From positions 7,670,659 through 7,734,658 of the forward strand of contig JACTAT010000014.1 of assembly GCA_014526335.1 (NCBI GenBank): a DNA stretch of 64,000 nucleotides, read 5' to 3'. Positions within the stretch are counted from its first letter, which is position 1; each line of letters begins with the position of its first letter. The translations under genes were made by a program, and so were the position numbers. This document shows positions 12,901 to 27,900 of this stretch, piece by piece. The notes under the pieces are model-generated. The model made no database searches. It saw only the letters and a list, made by a program, of their open reading frames with translations, and was not told where the DNA came from. Source of the DNA: Chrysaora quinquecirrha. Its lineage: Eukaryota; Cnidaria; Scyphozoa; Semaeostomeae; Pelagiidae.

Positions 12901-15900
12901 CTTTTTTCGAAATTGGGAAGTTCAGAAGAACACGCCCTTAAAAGGCTGTTTATAGAGAGTAAAAGCTTAAAAGATCTCTCAAGGTAAATCTTAGCAGGTT
13001 TAACGCTTAACACCGTTTTAACACCGATTATCACTAACGCTGTACTTAGCATTAATCTAGCCCGATCTAGCCTAGTGTTTAAAAGGAAGACTCTAACCCT
13101 TTTATTCCAATAAAAAATGCCAACACTACTAAAAAGGTCCTTTCTGTCAAAAGAGTTATACTTTGCTTAAAATAAGTACGTTAAGCCACAAGTCGACCAA
13201 AAAGCCAAATTAAGGTGTCAGACCTCTTAAAGGAAGCCACAAGAGATTGGCCGAACAGAAGGGAAATTGGACATCATTATTTCTGTCATATAAATTCTCA
13301 TAAATAAAAATCGAACATAGCTGCAAGCAAAACGTTTGGCGGTCTTACCTCAGGCTTTTTGCTCTCTTTGGTCGGTCTCTTTTAGGCTTCTCATGCCTGG
13401 AAGGAGAGGAAATTTTAAAAATAAACTAATGTCACTTGTAAGCTTACAGTAGGTATAGAATAGGAGGCAAAGATGTTCTGAATTTGTAACCGGAGTCTTA
13501 TTAATAAGATATAGAGAAATTATTTTTGGAATATCGTTTCTCTAGTATTCATTGCTCCGTGACAAATCAATAAAGAGACGCGAGATTTAAGTCACAGCAC
13601 AAAACGTGATTTTCTTGTCTTGCCTGACAATAACAGAAATCGTTTATACACGCTTTTTTAAAAAGCCTAGCTGCTAAATGCCTAGTTCCCACAGTTCTTC
13701 ATTTTTGTTCCTCTTGATTAAGTTGTAGTACCAAAAGTTCCTTGCAAGTCCCATAATTTTAACTGCTTATTTAGTGTCATGTCTATTATACCACAAAGAC
13801 ACTTGTTAAGGGGAAACTACTCGAGGAAACATTTGATAGATTGATACATGCGTAACATAAAATTTATGCAATTTTACCTTAAAAATTAATCAAGTGCAAA
13901 ATTAATTCATTACGTGCACTTTCCTTTGATAATTTCATTAAAAAATTGTCTTTAAAACAAAAGATAAAACACTTACCCAAAACTTGCAGCTCTTCTAAGC
14001 CTCAGGTCGTTCACTACATCAAAAACATGAAAAACAGTTTTAAACGTTTTCACACGCATAGTTCCAAACTATACACAGCAAAGACTGAACAAGAAGTAGA
14101 GAGCTTCACAGACTTATACAGTAATTAATATACCCAACAATAACAAGTTGGAATTCAAAGACCCTGGCCAGTGACCAAACAGGTACTGATGACCACAAAA
14201 ACAGCGAGAATAACAAAATCGTATAAATTTTAACGTGAGAAAATATTAGCTGTTTTATCAAAAAGCATTCAAAGCCCACATTAATCATTCCATGGCCAAA
14301 TGAAAAGCCTGCCAAACCATCGTTACTAAAAATACTTGATATACGATATATTTTTTGCCTGTGTCTAACCAAACATTCCGCGAATGGTTATATATCATAT
14401 TTAGCTTAGATCATTTAAAGGTCATTCTGAGTTTATAATTGCCAATAACGACGAGGGTGGGAGGCGAAAAGGTTGTCCCGAGACTGTACATCATTCGTGT
14501 TAATTACGCCAATTAGATGAAAGACAAGTAATATCGAAGAAAAGTCGAGATTCACCATCAGATTCACCGAGATTCACCTTAAGATTCACCATCAGATTCA
14601 CCAAGATGCACCTTAAGATTCACCGGGATTCACCATCAGATTCACCAAGATTCACCTCAAGATTCATCATTAGATTCACAGAGATAAGATACACCGGGAT
14701 TCACCATTAGATTCACCAAGATTCACAATTACAACCAAACAAACAGCCCCCGTAAAACAACCAAACATCTCATCCAGGATTCGTCCAACAACCTTTGGCC
14801 TTGGGCCAGCTTGCTAGATGGCCAACAAATTTTGGATTATGCTGTCCGATAAAAAATTTAGAGAATGTTGGCCGGTCCATCATTCATTCCCATAAGGTGT
14901 TCTTGGATAAGGTCGGATTTCTTGGCTTAGCTAGGAACAAACGTAAAGGAGAGGAATAACTAGATTTGGGAATGAGTTTAACCATTAAATTAACGGTTTT
15001 TCCAAAGTGCTGAAGATAAAACAGAAGTTGCAAGAGTGAGTTCGAGTATCACGAAATAGCCATCCGAATAGATAAAGCAATGCGGGAGAAGTTCATACGA
15101 TACGATTTAAAATTGCGATAAACAGACGAAGCATCGTAAGGCAAACTTAAAAAAGTATTTTTCGTCTGACACTCTGCAGAGTATAAACTCCAGAAACAAA
15201 CAGAAACAATTGACCAAAGCGGAATTTATACCAAGATGCGGATCGAAATGCACAAATCAGAAAAGTGACGCTGCATCCAGACTTACCTGATTCGCGCATT
15301 TCGACCCGCATTTAGGTTTATATGATCTAACTTATACTCCAAAGAGACCATAGTAATAACAGCACACACGATAAAGCCATACTCACTTCCAAATTTCGTT
15401 TTCTTGACTTCATCACTTTCTGAAGTTCGTTTCAGTATGGTAATCGGCACATAGCCTGATCTTTCGCGGCAAAAATTTCGGACATTGACAAGTTGAGCGT
15501 TTTTTCTATGTTTTGATACGAAGAATACGACATCGTTTTTGTAAACGGTCATATCTTCTGGTGACTGTGCTTGATAGTTTTCAAGAACAATGTATCTCTC
15601 TTGCTACAATAAGAAGGAAAATTAGAATTAGGACAGGGCGAAAAAAGACACTAAAACCATTTGGAAATATGGGATTTGAAATCCCCTAGGCAAAATATTA
15701 AGGTGGAAGGACGTGCTTCGAGCTCTTTCCTTGGAAAACTCGTACACCTTAGCTGGAAACCCTACTGGTTAGTTGAAGTCGCGTAGAAATCCTTTTGTTT
15801 TGATAGAAGTCTTTTACCATGCCCCTCGTAAAAGCTTCTAGTATACGAAAAATGTACTGTATGCAGTATAGAGTTGTAAATGATGGTCGTAGATGGGGTA

Positions 15901-18900
15901 CAATACATAGCATTCTGAAAGACCCAGAAACAACTCGAGGTTGGACCGAGGGATTCAGCAGCATTGGCTGCATCTGGAAAGCCATTCATGGCAAAAAGTT
16001 GAATGAGCAATTTCTTTTTAGCTAAGGAAGAAGAATGACACATTAGCTGCGAAAAAGATCTTTACCGTAATTCTGTTAACAAGTTAATCTTTTTAAATTG
16101 AAGTTTCTAAATCAGGAATCTAGAGAGAATGCTGGTTAACCCAAAAATTATAACCCAAGCCCAAAGTTTAAGCGAGAAATCGTCACTTTGACCAAATGGT
16201 TGAACACAGTTGGCTCTGCTCAGAGTACAGAGGTACGATACAATTGAAGATATCTCGACTACCCTTTAACTCATATCCCCGTTTAACTCGATGTCTTCAT
16301 TACTTCTCTGTTTTCCCTGATTAAGGCCCTTGCCAAACGATCAAACATTGTTTATCAAACATCTGATATTTGCTTGTCAAATAAATTGTTGCCGTTTGAC
16401 CACGTCAAAAACATTGCTTGTCAAACAATTTTTACTTATGAAAACATATGATGAAAAGCAGACAATTTTTTTGAGGAAAAGCAAGTTTTTTATAATAATT
16501 ACTCAGCGAATTCTTCTCGTCAACAATGTTTTTTGACGTGGCCAAACGGTCAAACATCACTCTTAAAACAAATTTCAAATGTTTCACAAACACTGTTTGA
16601 TCGTTTGGACAGGACCTTCAACTTGCTTTAATTATATTAATGTACAGTAAACCTCTATATTTAGAATCCTCGTTTATTCGTTGACACAAGGAGATCTCCA
16701 ATCGCCCTGGATAGTCGAGACATCGAAATTACATTGTATTAGAGAAATCACTGCAAATATTACCCCAAAACAAGTGCTCTCGCGTATAGTTTAATGGGTA
16801 TTCACGGGTAATCTTGAGAATGCAAGTTGTTCGCTTCGATAGAAGCTACTTCGTTTTTGCAGCCTTTGCTAAAAACAAACTCGTTAAACGCATTCTAATA
16901 CCTCAAATGCGTGCCGCAATACTTTCCCATACCATATACCACAAGATCAGAGGCATTGACTGAAGAAGCTGGAGGTAGTATGGTATTAGGACTATTGTTG
17001 CGTTTAACCAGCTTCTTAGAACATTTCGAAAATGAATTAACATGTTAAAATTAGATAACGTGTCTTCTTAGCACGGAAATACCTCTGATTCTACGAGAAT
17101 TCCACCAAAATGTGGAAAATTAGAAGTTAATGAACATACACTCATTCTTTTATAAGAAACTGACTATAAGAAACTATAGATGACTTTTTTAACTAAATCA
17201 AGAAACTCTTCTATGTGGACCAAGGAGTAACAAATGTGCTATGGGTAATGTTTACGTGAAAATAACCATACTTAAGGTCAATTCCAAAAAAAATGTCCAT
17301 TTTGACTGCTAAGGACACGATACTTCACAATAAACACTTATTTTATGAAATTTTCGAAATTTCGATTTTTAAGTTAACTCTGCAAGAAACTTTTACTATT
17401 TCAATCGTGATCAAAGTTAAGAAGCCCTACTGTGCGACTCAGAGCTTAGTTTCTTATAAAAAAGATGAGTGTAGCGAACTTTGAAAAGAGAGAAAAAAGG
17501 TGGAAATTAACACCAACTTACCACTGGAAAAGCTTTAGTCAAATCTTCTAACGATTTCGCCGCTGCGAGGGAGATCAACTTGACATGTTTCAAAGACGAA
17601 GTTGGTTTGAGAACCTGTGCTGATGGAGATATCTTTCCCTGCGAGACAAAAGTTGAAAATACATAGTTAAACAGCATACATGACCCAAATGAGGAAATTT
17701 AACAATATGGAATTATTGATACTAAGGTCATACAGAAGCATCTACAAGTAAGGCTGTTGAGTGCGACGTTTCAAAGCTCTAACGATTGTCCTTAATCAAA
17801 ATTGTAACCTTCTACAAGTCAAGCTTTCAAAGGCCCCTAGAACTACAATCATGGAAAAAATACGTTGAGACAAATACTCAGTCATGCTGATTGTGGGTCA
17901 ATGTCTCTGCCCCCCATCCCCCATTCAATGTTGATTTCTTTGTGACAGATTTCTTTATACATATTATGCCCGCATGATGGGTCGGTCAATTCTGTGGCGA
18001 ATGAAACGAAATTAGCAACATTGAACTGGGGGGGGGGCAAAGTGAGCCAATACGCTATGTGGAGGTACATTTTCAGTATTGTCTCAATAATTTTGTCCGT
18101 GATTGTAGGTACTTCTTTTCGAATCACTTTGTTTGATTCTAAATTTTCAACGCTCCAAAAATGCATAGAACGAGTACTAAGAACACGTTGAAAACTAAAC
18201 ATGACTAGGGGTAAATATTCTGTATGAGCAGCAAGTAATTTCCCTAACCTAGATTGGTTTGCGGTGACGCTACCGTAGCTTGAGCTCGAACCCCAACCTC
18301 GGTGAGCTTCTTACACCGCGAGGGAGGTGGATTAGAGGTCGCTACTAGTACTTTCCATGTGGTTAGAGTCCCCATTTTCCTTCCCAAAATCAAAGAAATC
18401 AAGTTCTTTTTTCCGAATGCTACTCAGCTAACAGTAAAGTGAAGAATATTCGGTCATATTTCCTGTTAGGGTATGCTGAAGTATGAAAGGGTATGTCCAG
18501 GCAGCAACACGCTGCAACAAAACCTTGCTGAAAAGTGAACCTTCAAAGCCCCTCTTAAGCGACACTGTTATTAAGCTATTTGCCAAATTTAAAACATTTT
18601 TCTGCGAAATCCATTTAAAGAAGGGTCGTCATGTTTCACATTGTTAATAGTCTAAATAAATATTTAAACCTAAATTTAGCGCGCTATTTGCGGAATTTGG
18701 TTTCGAAATAAATATAGGAACGACTGAGGAGCGCGCAAAGCAAAATACAGGAGTAAGAAGGTTAATAAGAAAATGGAAAGCATAGCTGCTATGACTAATG
18801 GTGGCCGTAAATCGCATTCAAGGATAAAGGAAAGCTCACAATACAAGTAAAGATTAGACTGCTATCCAATTAATGTCCTAAGCGTACCTGTACACGAACT

Positions 18901-21900
18901 GTACGACTTTATACATAACAATACACCATGCAAAATACACTTCCCCAAGCAGGAGATCGTCGCTTTATTATAGAACCCTCAATATCAATATTTTTGACCG
19001 AAGCCGCAAACCGAGCTGATTGGTACGACGAAGTGGAGTGGTATTAGCGAGAGGTCTATTTCAAATCCACAGTCATAATGATAACGGAGGGTAAATATCG
19101 TAGCTCTCTCCTTCTTAAAAGTGGGCAACCCCCCTTCCAAATACGACTTGAATTCTCGATCTTATTTGCCCCCGAAGGTCTGTTCACTTCCTTCTCCTGC
19201 ATCCCATTTTGAAGTTCCTAAAGTATGTCGTGCCCACTTGCTCCGTACACTTTCTCCAACAACCCTATCCAAGCCTCGTATGATATAGCAAAAGCATCTC
19301 TCAAAAGAATTGAGCAGTGCACAGCCAACGGTTGACAGACAGACCTCCATAAGTAAACAGTCATAGTACGCATGAAACAACGAAGTAACTACAACAGAGA
19401 TACAGTATAGACACATGTATCGCTTAGAAAACTTTATAACTAACACATCTCTACTGCGTATAACTTAGCTAAAACTACATTAGCACTGTAAAGCGCATGG
19501 AGGTTTATAACAGGCAGATGTGTGCGGCTTGTATAACTGTACTGGGTGCTGCATTCCCTTGTACTGTAAAACTACAGCCATAGGATTTTCGATAGATCCT
19601 CAATGCATTCTACATGCAGTTCAAGTGCATGTTACTTTCAATACCTGGATTATAGCTTTTGCCACCGAAGTACTAGTATCATAAGTTTTCCATTATAATA
19701 AGTGCAATACTAATTCAAAAAGCAAAATATAGCATGGAAGTTTTCACAACGCGGGGAATTTCACAATTCTCAGATCAACTGAATATAACAAGTTTTGAAT
19801 AGAAGGCAAACAAAACATAACTCAGAAATTACGGAAAATGGATTCTTACGCTTTCATCTAAGTCGTATCCATCTTTATAAAACTTGTTAAACAACTTGAA
19901 AATAGTGATCATCTTTCCCGAGGTATGCAGTCGTTTCAGCAGCACAGGCATTACACAAAATTCAAGCAAAGTGAACGAAAAAAGCGGCAATAATCAACAA
20001 ACAACCGTAAAGTAAACAAATAAAGTATTAATCCACTATTTCATGAGAATCGAAATGTACGTCAACATGCAAAGATCAATGAAGATTAGTTTCTAATCCA
20101 ACTGAAAGAGCGTAGGTCGTGTTCTGATCAGCTCTGATCTGCAATCCCATTACTGTCGTCATTCTCGCATGGTTATTCACAGCACCCCCGTAACAGCAGA
20201 TTAAAGCAGTGGAAAAGAACGGAAACACCAGAAATTTCAGGGCCAACATTAAACTACATGGCCAAACCAATTTCTCAACGGAGGGGATTCGAAGAAAGCT
20301 AAGTTACTCCCCATCCACAGAACACTTAATATTGCAAGCATACTATAACTAAAGACGGGGGTCAACACTTGCTACTGACGTTTCAGTGTGCGAGGAAAGC
20401 TTTTGACCTAGAAAACTTGAAGGGAATCAAACCGCTCTTTCAAGTAACACCTATCTTGACAAAAAGTCCGGTACGGACCAAGTGCTGCAATGAATGGACA
20501 AAAGGAAAAAACAAGGCAAGGAAGAAAGCACAGGCAGCAGAGAGCTGAAGCCCCACATTTAACTCAGATAGAGCCAAAGGTGCTGTGGCGTCGCGGCCTA
20601 ATCAATCCGGCTCGTGATGTCAGAAGCTCAGCGAGATCGGGGTTCGAGCTCAAGCTACGGTAGCGTCTCGAGCATCACAGTCATGGTCAAGATCTCGATT
20701 AGTTAACCTACTACTGAGATCCTAGTGACTGACTAAATACACCATTTCACCTTCACCTTCACCAATCGCCCATAAAATAATAGCCTGAAAGTAATAGTCT
20801 TCTCTCGGACTCCTTCAGTACATTAATACATAAATCACTTTCTGCGGCCTTCTTAATTTCAGTGATAATTCACAACAAACAGAAAAATATACCACACAAA
20901 CGTATACCAAGCCCTTCTTAACGTCAAAGAATTAAAATGAAACTAAAAAAATGAAAGGTGCAAGAGAGGTGAAGGAGACCCGTGAGAAAACGATGATGCA
21001 CCGAAGGTGTGAATGTCGAACATTGGTTGACCACGTTGAAATGCAATTCGAGGAGAATAACGAAAAAAAAACGATAGAATCAGAGGGGCACGCTACATCT
21101 CCGAATCAAGTGAGAAATCCTTGATAAATACATCCAGCTCTTCGTAAAATTCGAGGGATTCAAGGATTTTTCACCTGCCTTTTTGACTGGCTTTCAGTAT
21201 TTGGACATTGTCAAACGATCAAACATCATTTGTTAAACATCTGAAAAGTGGCCGTAAAAAGGTTTACCGTTTGGTCTCATAGTAAAACATTGCTTGTCCA
21301 ACAATTGTGCCTTTGACAAGCAAAAAATGTTTTCAAGATTATTCAAAATATTGCCAAAGAAATTCTGCCTGCGAGACAGTGTTTTGCGACGTGGCCAAAC
21401 GGAGAAACTTTGCTTGGAAAGACAATCTCAAATGTTTCACAAAAATGTTTGATCATTTGGTCCTTAAAAAGAAATCATGGAATCAGCAGAAATAGAGTAG
21501 GTCTTACTCCTCGTAATTTAATGGCCAGGAGGTTGCTCCTCTCTCCAAGTCGAAAAGATGGCAGTTGCAAAATACAAGATGTGTGCAAAGTTCTGCTAAT
21601 CATACTAATGCGATGTCAAATATTGCGCAGAGTTCGTACGTAAACAAAAAAGTTCTCTTTTATCTTTGTGGACAGGAATTAAGTAGCAGAATCTCTCTAC
21701 ATATAATAAACAATTAGTAGATGAACTCGGGATTTTAACATCGATTTCAGAGATAAAGAATCAATGAGAAAGCGCGCTGTTTCTCAGGAAGGAGGTGATA
21801 CCAATCGCATAAGTGGGAGTGGAGGGCGTATCTTATCGTGATCAATGGCGTCCTATAATCAATTTGACACTCCTGAAGCAATTACTTCAAGCTGGCCAAA

Positions 21901-24900
21901 ATTCCACTACGTTCACTGAATTTAAAGGGTGTTTCAGTCCCAAAACAAGAAAGAAGGACTAACGTTCCGTTGGCAGAGACAGAATCAATGGCACAAGAAA
22001 CAAGTAGGAAAGTAGAGAAAGTTGCAATAAATCCATCATAGAATTGTATGCATACGCTTCGTTATAAGAAGAATCTTGTCAAGAAACACGAAGTGATTTT
22101 TGTCATGAAATGATAGAATCTACTTCAGCCAAATTCGGCTTAATCAATTCTGTCAGGCGTGAAGCGCACGCAGCAAACGAAACACGATTCTGAGAAGGAT
22201 TAGGGGTCGGGGAACTAGATAACTGAGAGTCAGTCAAAACTTAAACTTGGAACAATCCAGGATGAAGAGGAAGTTGGGTGTTTAAAAGCGTGTACACTCT
22301 TTTTATAACACCATTTTATAAGAACATTTACTTTGATCTACTTCAAAATAAGAACAATTCGAGGCACAGAGTAACAACTAATAAAAAGAAATACTGTAGA
22401 AATATCAAAACCATCTTAAAAATGAGAATAGAAAACGGAAAATTATAAAGTTCCATGGGTTTGGGAATGAGAGTGATCTTGAATTCATCAAACAACATAA
22501 TGAACATGTTCACTGTATCTTAAACCTTTATAACAATGCATCTCACTACTACCTTTCGAAAACTTGAAGAACTTATGGCCGAATAACGTTCGTGGTCAGT
22601 CGGCCAGGAAACCTCAAGAATGATGGTGTAATAATGAATCAGAGAAAAAAACCACGAACTGCGATCGGTCACCAAAGAGTAACGATAAGGGCAGGATAGG
22701 AATTTGCAACGTCATTTCTGAAATATGGAAATCAATGCTGAGAAAATTTCAGCTGCAGAATCCTTTGATGAAACATGATAGGAAAGAATTGCACAGAAAA
22801 GTAAAAATAACATCATCCAGTATGTCAAAAACATTCAGAATTGTCATTCTGAAATAGGGTACAAAAAATAATATGGTAAGGCACAGATAAAAAGATATTA
22901 TAAAATAAGAGCACGATAAGGAAATTTCTATGCTGAAATGTGTTGAAAAACAACAACAGACTTAGGCCCAATTTCTTGGTTCTTACAAGGGAATCAGTCT
23001 ACAACCCCTCCTTGAAGAATTTCATGGTGCACTGAAACTGGCTGTCTTGAGAGCTGAAAACCAACGGACACGACCCTCTTCCAACCCATAAGGATGTGGA
23101 AAACACGACAAGGAAAGCTAGGAAACACAAAACAAAATACTTGTATAGTAAGGAAGATGATTTGTTATCAAAGTTAAGGCAATTGCAGGAATTGCAGATG
23201 AGAAGACACCAAAGTCGTGAAAAAGAGGAAAGGATAGACGGATAAATGAACAATGCGGATGGTCATTCTGCAGAATGGTGGCTGCATGCTCAATCGGAGA
23301 ACAAAGAGGCCATTTATACAACCTTTCCGTTTTCCGCAGAAGATAAGACAGACGGTAAAAGGCTTGAAACCGGATAAAAAGATAAAATAAACGTCTCAAC
23401 GCCCTAATGGTTAAACGCGGCACTGTTATCTGTCTTCTGCGTCTACGAATGTTCTATACTAATTTAACTTCCAGCTAGGACCATGTGCCATTGAGATGCA
23501 GTGCGGCCCCGTGGAAGAGGTAATGTAATCGTAGCTACAAGGCCTGTAGGTTATTTAGGGGGAAGAATTTAGAGAATGAATCTTTGGGAGTCTCTTCAGA
23601 GTCACAGACCTTCCACCCCACAGGACCCCCTTCTCGACGGAACTGATTTCCAACACTTTAGCGGTCCATAGTCATGATGGGTCTAACCAGCCTTAGGACA
23701 GAGAACGGAGGTGGACGCAAGGGGTTGACGAAACTTGAAATTTGTTTGAAAGATAAGAAAATTGAATTGAATTCACCGTATCACTACATGCACTGTTTTT
23801 GCTACAGATGCAATTAACAATTGGGTGGACACACTCGCCACGTAATCCTGTTGTGAAAAAACAGCCCACGCGAATGAAACAATTACCCTGTACATGCTAC
23901 TGTACACTCCCACTACCTAAAGTGCTGAATAATAAGGGCAAGGCTTGACTTTAGTAAGTGGTTCAAGAGTGATGATGTGATCTCAGCGTGCAACAAAAAC
24001 ATGAAATTTTTGGACAAATTACGTCGAAGGATAAGGCAATAAAAAGCTATTGGGTTAGCCTGGATTTGCTTTTACAGGAAATTCAGAAAAAGTTTGGAAT
24101 TTCATAGCAGCTTGATTTACGTAAAAAGGTCAAAGCTTGAACTATAACGTGACAAGAAATGTAGCTAGCCAAATTTGAATACTGTAAGAAAAATGCATTA
24201 AATTTAGCTCGAGTTTTAGCTTCAATTTGAACTTCAATTCTAGCTTAAATTTCAGAAAAAAGTTTGAATGTGCGATAAAAAAGGACCCTTTAGCTCTTAC
24301 AGATTTAGTTTAGTGCTGAAATAGTGGGACGTATTTTAGGCATGAGAACAGGCTTTTTCCTTTGAAATTCTTTATAGAGTATTAAGGGGTATTAAAATAT
24401 TTGACAAGTTAGCTGGGGCCAGGCATTTTAATAACAAACATATCTTAAAAATTAAAATTTATATTCCGAATATATTCATCACCTACCTTGACTCCAACAA
24501 ACTGTGCTGTATTTTTACGTCTCATTACTTTCGTATTACTGTTCAATATAATTTGAGAATCAAATGCATTGCGAAATCGTAATCTTCTATCCATAACGAA
24601 TGAAAAAATCAACCCTTACCATGCTTGCTTTACGATCAATATGATTCTCCGACTTCACAGACAACTTGTCGTCATCCAACGAAACTTTGCGGCCTGGGAT
24701 CGATTTCACAGGGGAACAAGGCCTGAAATGCAATGATAAAGGAAATGAGAGCGGACATGGGGCAACCAGCCACATATTTGTCTTTTTCATGCAGTTCGGC
24801 AAGGATACAACCACAAAGAAAAAGCGTTAACATTGACATTTGTGTTGGGAAGTTTTGAAAACTTTTAAGTCAACAGATATCAGCACTTTGCTGTCCTATT

Positions 24901-27900
24901 TATATATCCACATAACAATCAATGGAGCGCGCTGGCTTATATGAGAAATCACAAAGTTTTTACGAACGAGCTTTAAGTGTTCCTACACACGTTTTTTTTT
25001 ATAAGGAACCTTTGGTCTGAGTTGAGGTTGGAGTTCCTAATTTTTCAACAAAATTAGGCTGAAAGTTCCTTATACTGTTCCTTGTCGTGGGGTATGTATA
25101 AATACTAATTTTTACAGCAAATTCGTAGAAACTATTCTCCATTTCTAACTTTAAGTATAAATGGAGCCTTTTGGGGAAGAACGATGGGAAATATATTGTA
25201 CTTCTGTTCTTTTTAGTACAAACCGTCTTGTTCTTTAAAAAAGAGTTTCTTAGTTTTTCATCCGAGCCTCGACAGTTCCTTAAAGTTCCTTAATTTTTTG
25301 GGCATTTTCACCTCGAGTTCCTTAGAAAGGTGTTCCTTATAAAAAAACGTGTAATGGCGTGGCTAAAAGTGTGACTTTTTCAAGTGTATACAGTTTTGTT
25401 GTAAAATAGCAGATTCAGGTGATAAAAACATTCAAAACTGAAAAGTTCCAGCGATTCTATCTTTCCCAGTATAAGTTTATATTTAAAGTTTATTCTTTAA
25501 ACTCTTTAACCTTTGAGATGTAAGCTGTAGATTCCTTTAGTGGTTCGTCATAAAAAAGCGTGCAAAAAACAGTTCAAGAATGGTTAAAGTCAGAATTTTT
25601 CGATAGAACACCTTACCTGTTTGGAACATCTCCATTCTCTAAGCCTTTCTGGTACTCTATAGGATGCTGTATTGCTGAAATTGATAAAACATTGGTAAAT
25701 ACAAAAATATATAAAATACAATACAACCAGTAAGCAAATGTGACACGAGAATTTTGATCTCGTGCAAGTTACACAAATGCCTGATTTAGTTCCGATATAG
25801 TTTTAGTGCCCCTATTTTAACAAGGACCTCTCTCCAAAAACCGACCCTCTCAATACAAACGTTGGATAAAAGCTTTTTAGCAGCAATTTTAAAAGCTGTT
25901 ACATAGCAATAATACAAAATGTGATCTATTTTAACGGTAAAAATTCAAGATAATAGTTTAAAGCTTTCGTCAGCAACAGTGTTAGAGCTATTATAATGTA
26001 TGGGAAAAAGATAATTTATTTAAAGTAAAATGAGATTGTACATGCGAAGACTGAGGGGTAACTCACTCCTGTGATATTTGAAACCCCACAAAAAGCCCGC
26101 TAGAAATAATCTTAACAGAAATCTCACTGCATGGAGTTGAATCACCCCTCGGCTTGAACAATTTACAGTTATTATTAAATGTTAATTTGTATCAATTTAT
26201 ACCTTGCATATATGGTTCATTATTCTTTAATATTTCCATTATTTCCATAGGTGTGTCTGAAATTGCGAAGTAACTTAATTTTTTATGTGCGAAGTTAGAG
26301 TACCTAAATAATTGACTTTTAAGAATTAAAGATTGAATTTTTAGCTTTTTCCTACGTGCCAAGTCAGAGTCCCTAAATATTTGATTTTCAAGAATTGAAG
26401 GTTAAATTTCAAAAAACAAATAGAAGAATCAAGAGAGAATTTAAATTACAAGTTTTAGATACTACCACTTGGATCATAAGGCCCTTGCAAAACTATCAAA
26501 CATTGTTCGTCAAACATTTGCAGTTTGCTAATCAAGCAAAATACTTGACCGCTTGGCCACGTCAAAAACATTGCTCGTCTAACATTTCGCTTGATACAAG
26601 CATAGTTTTTAAAAAACATTGCTGAGCGAATTCTGCTTCTCAAGCAATGTTTTCGGACGTGGCCAACAATAAAAAATTGCCTGTAAAGCAAATCTCAAAT
26701 GTTTGACCAACAATGTGTGATCGTTTGGCTAGAAGTTAACCATTATCGGTTACATAAAATGAACTTTTCACTGAAGTTGTATCCAAATAAAGGTTATATT
26801 TGGGAGAATAAAATTTAGAAAATCTAGGAATTAAGTGCATTTGACATATTGAATTCAGAATAGATTAAACTTTATCTCCTGAATTTTATAAATGCAATAT
26901 ATTTCTCGTCCAGCCAGTAAAATACTTTAAATAGGAAAGATTTGCAGAATTTTGGAATTTTAAAATTTTCGTGGCTCTTAATCAATAACCAACCAATTTA
27001 CAAGTAATATAGATCTTGATATGTTTTATCGTTAGACGATTCTAGAATTTCATTCAAAGTTTGCCAAAATGATAAAAATAAAATGAAGAGCAAACACATC
27101 AGAAACTTCGGTTAACAGACTATTGACATATTTAGATCACAAATTTAGCATTATAATGATTTAAGCTCATTTAAAGTTTGAGTTTTTAAACATGGCATTA
27201 TCTCAGCTCAGAACAAGTAACAAATTGATAGATTCTGAGGTGGATTATGAAATTTATAAGAACTTTTAGAAAAATTCAACGTAGACAAGCACAAAGATAG
27301 AATTTTACATTAAAGACGGGCAAACGTATCTGAAAACTTTTTACATCTCCAGATTTTCAGTTCAATAACTCGCATCTTGCTCTACACGCTTTTTATTTTG
27401 TAAAAAACCTGGCTAAAGGTCTAGTTCCTAACGTTCCTAAGTTTTGAACCTTTTTTGGTTAAAGGAAAGCTGGAAACTACTCGAGAAAACATTTGATAAA
27501 TGCTTAACACACAATTTACGTGAGTTTTGACTGCAAATGAATGGAACTGGTTTCATAACTCTTGATTTTTTGCAGTGATAAAATATTCAAAATTGAAACG
27601 CTGATTTTATCTTATAAAATAAGTTCTTTAAATTTTTTGGCCCTTACACGTAGGTTCCTTAAAAAAGTGGTTCTTTGTAAAAAAAAAGCGTGAAAAAGCA
27701 ATGTTCTGAAAAGAACCGGCATTTAGTGCGGCATGTGTTCCGAGCTTATACTCTTGGATAACTACCACAGGTGCTCTTACCGACATAAGAAAGACGGAGT
27801 TGGCTATGGGCTTGTGTGGAAAGCCTTCGATGCGAGACAAACCTTACAGCGAGCGGAATAAATCGCCCTAAAGCACTCACCCTTCCCTTCCCCCAAAATA

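Larger units (their letters stand above)
12291..15386. other. 3.1-kb intron between SH3-2 and Ig exons
   Basis: No coding exon fits the required phase. It holds a partial FB1-like left end (13647) and the GATTCACC minisatellite (14548-14728). The rest is unassigned AT-rich sequence. Confidence 0.6.
17639..24619. other. 7.0-kb intron, the longest in the window
   Basis: It separates the post-PH2 linker from the SH3-2 half. It holds the candidate first exon at 19850-19951, SINE-like copies (18258, 20578), an FB2 element (21191) and a partial FB1 end (22293). Otherwise nothing is recognised. Confidence 0.6.

Noticed and set aside
14548..14728. CRISPR-like short repeat array
   Set aside because: Units are 10-12 bp with no unique spacers and the DNA is eukaryotic; it is a minisatellite.
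15287..15330. Possible 44-nt cassette exon between SH3-2 and the Ig exon, ending CAG|GTAAGT
   Set aside because: It would exit in phase 0, while the Ig exon requires a one-base overhang, so inclusion would shift the frame. The acceptor is also weak.
18030..18039. G10 run, and similar G/C runs at 33971, 53647 and 62828
   Set aside because: Simple homopolymers; apart from the one bounded by a 9-bp duplication (33966) they show no structure worth calling.
24489..24503. Possible 15-nt micro-exon (FVGVK) after the post-PH2 linker
   Set aside because: The acceptor has no pyrimidine tract and the flanking exons join in phase without it.
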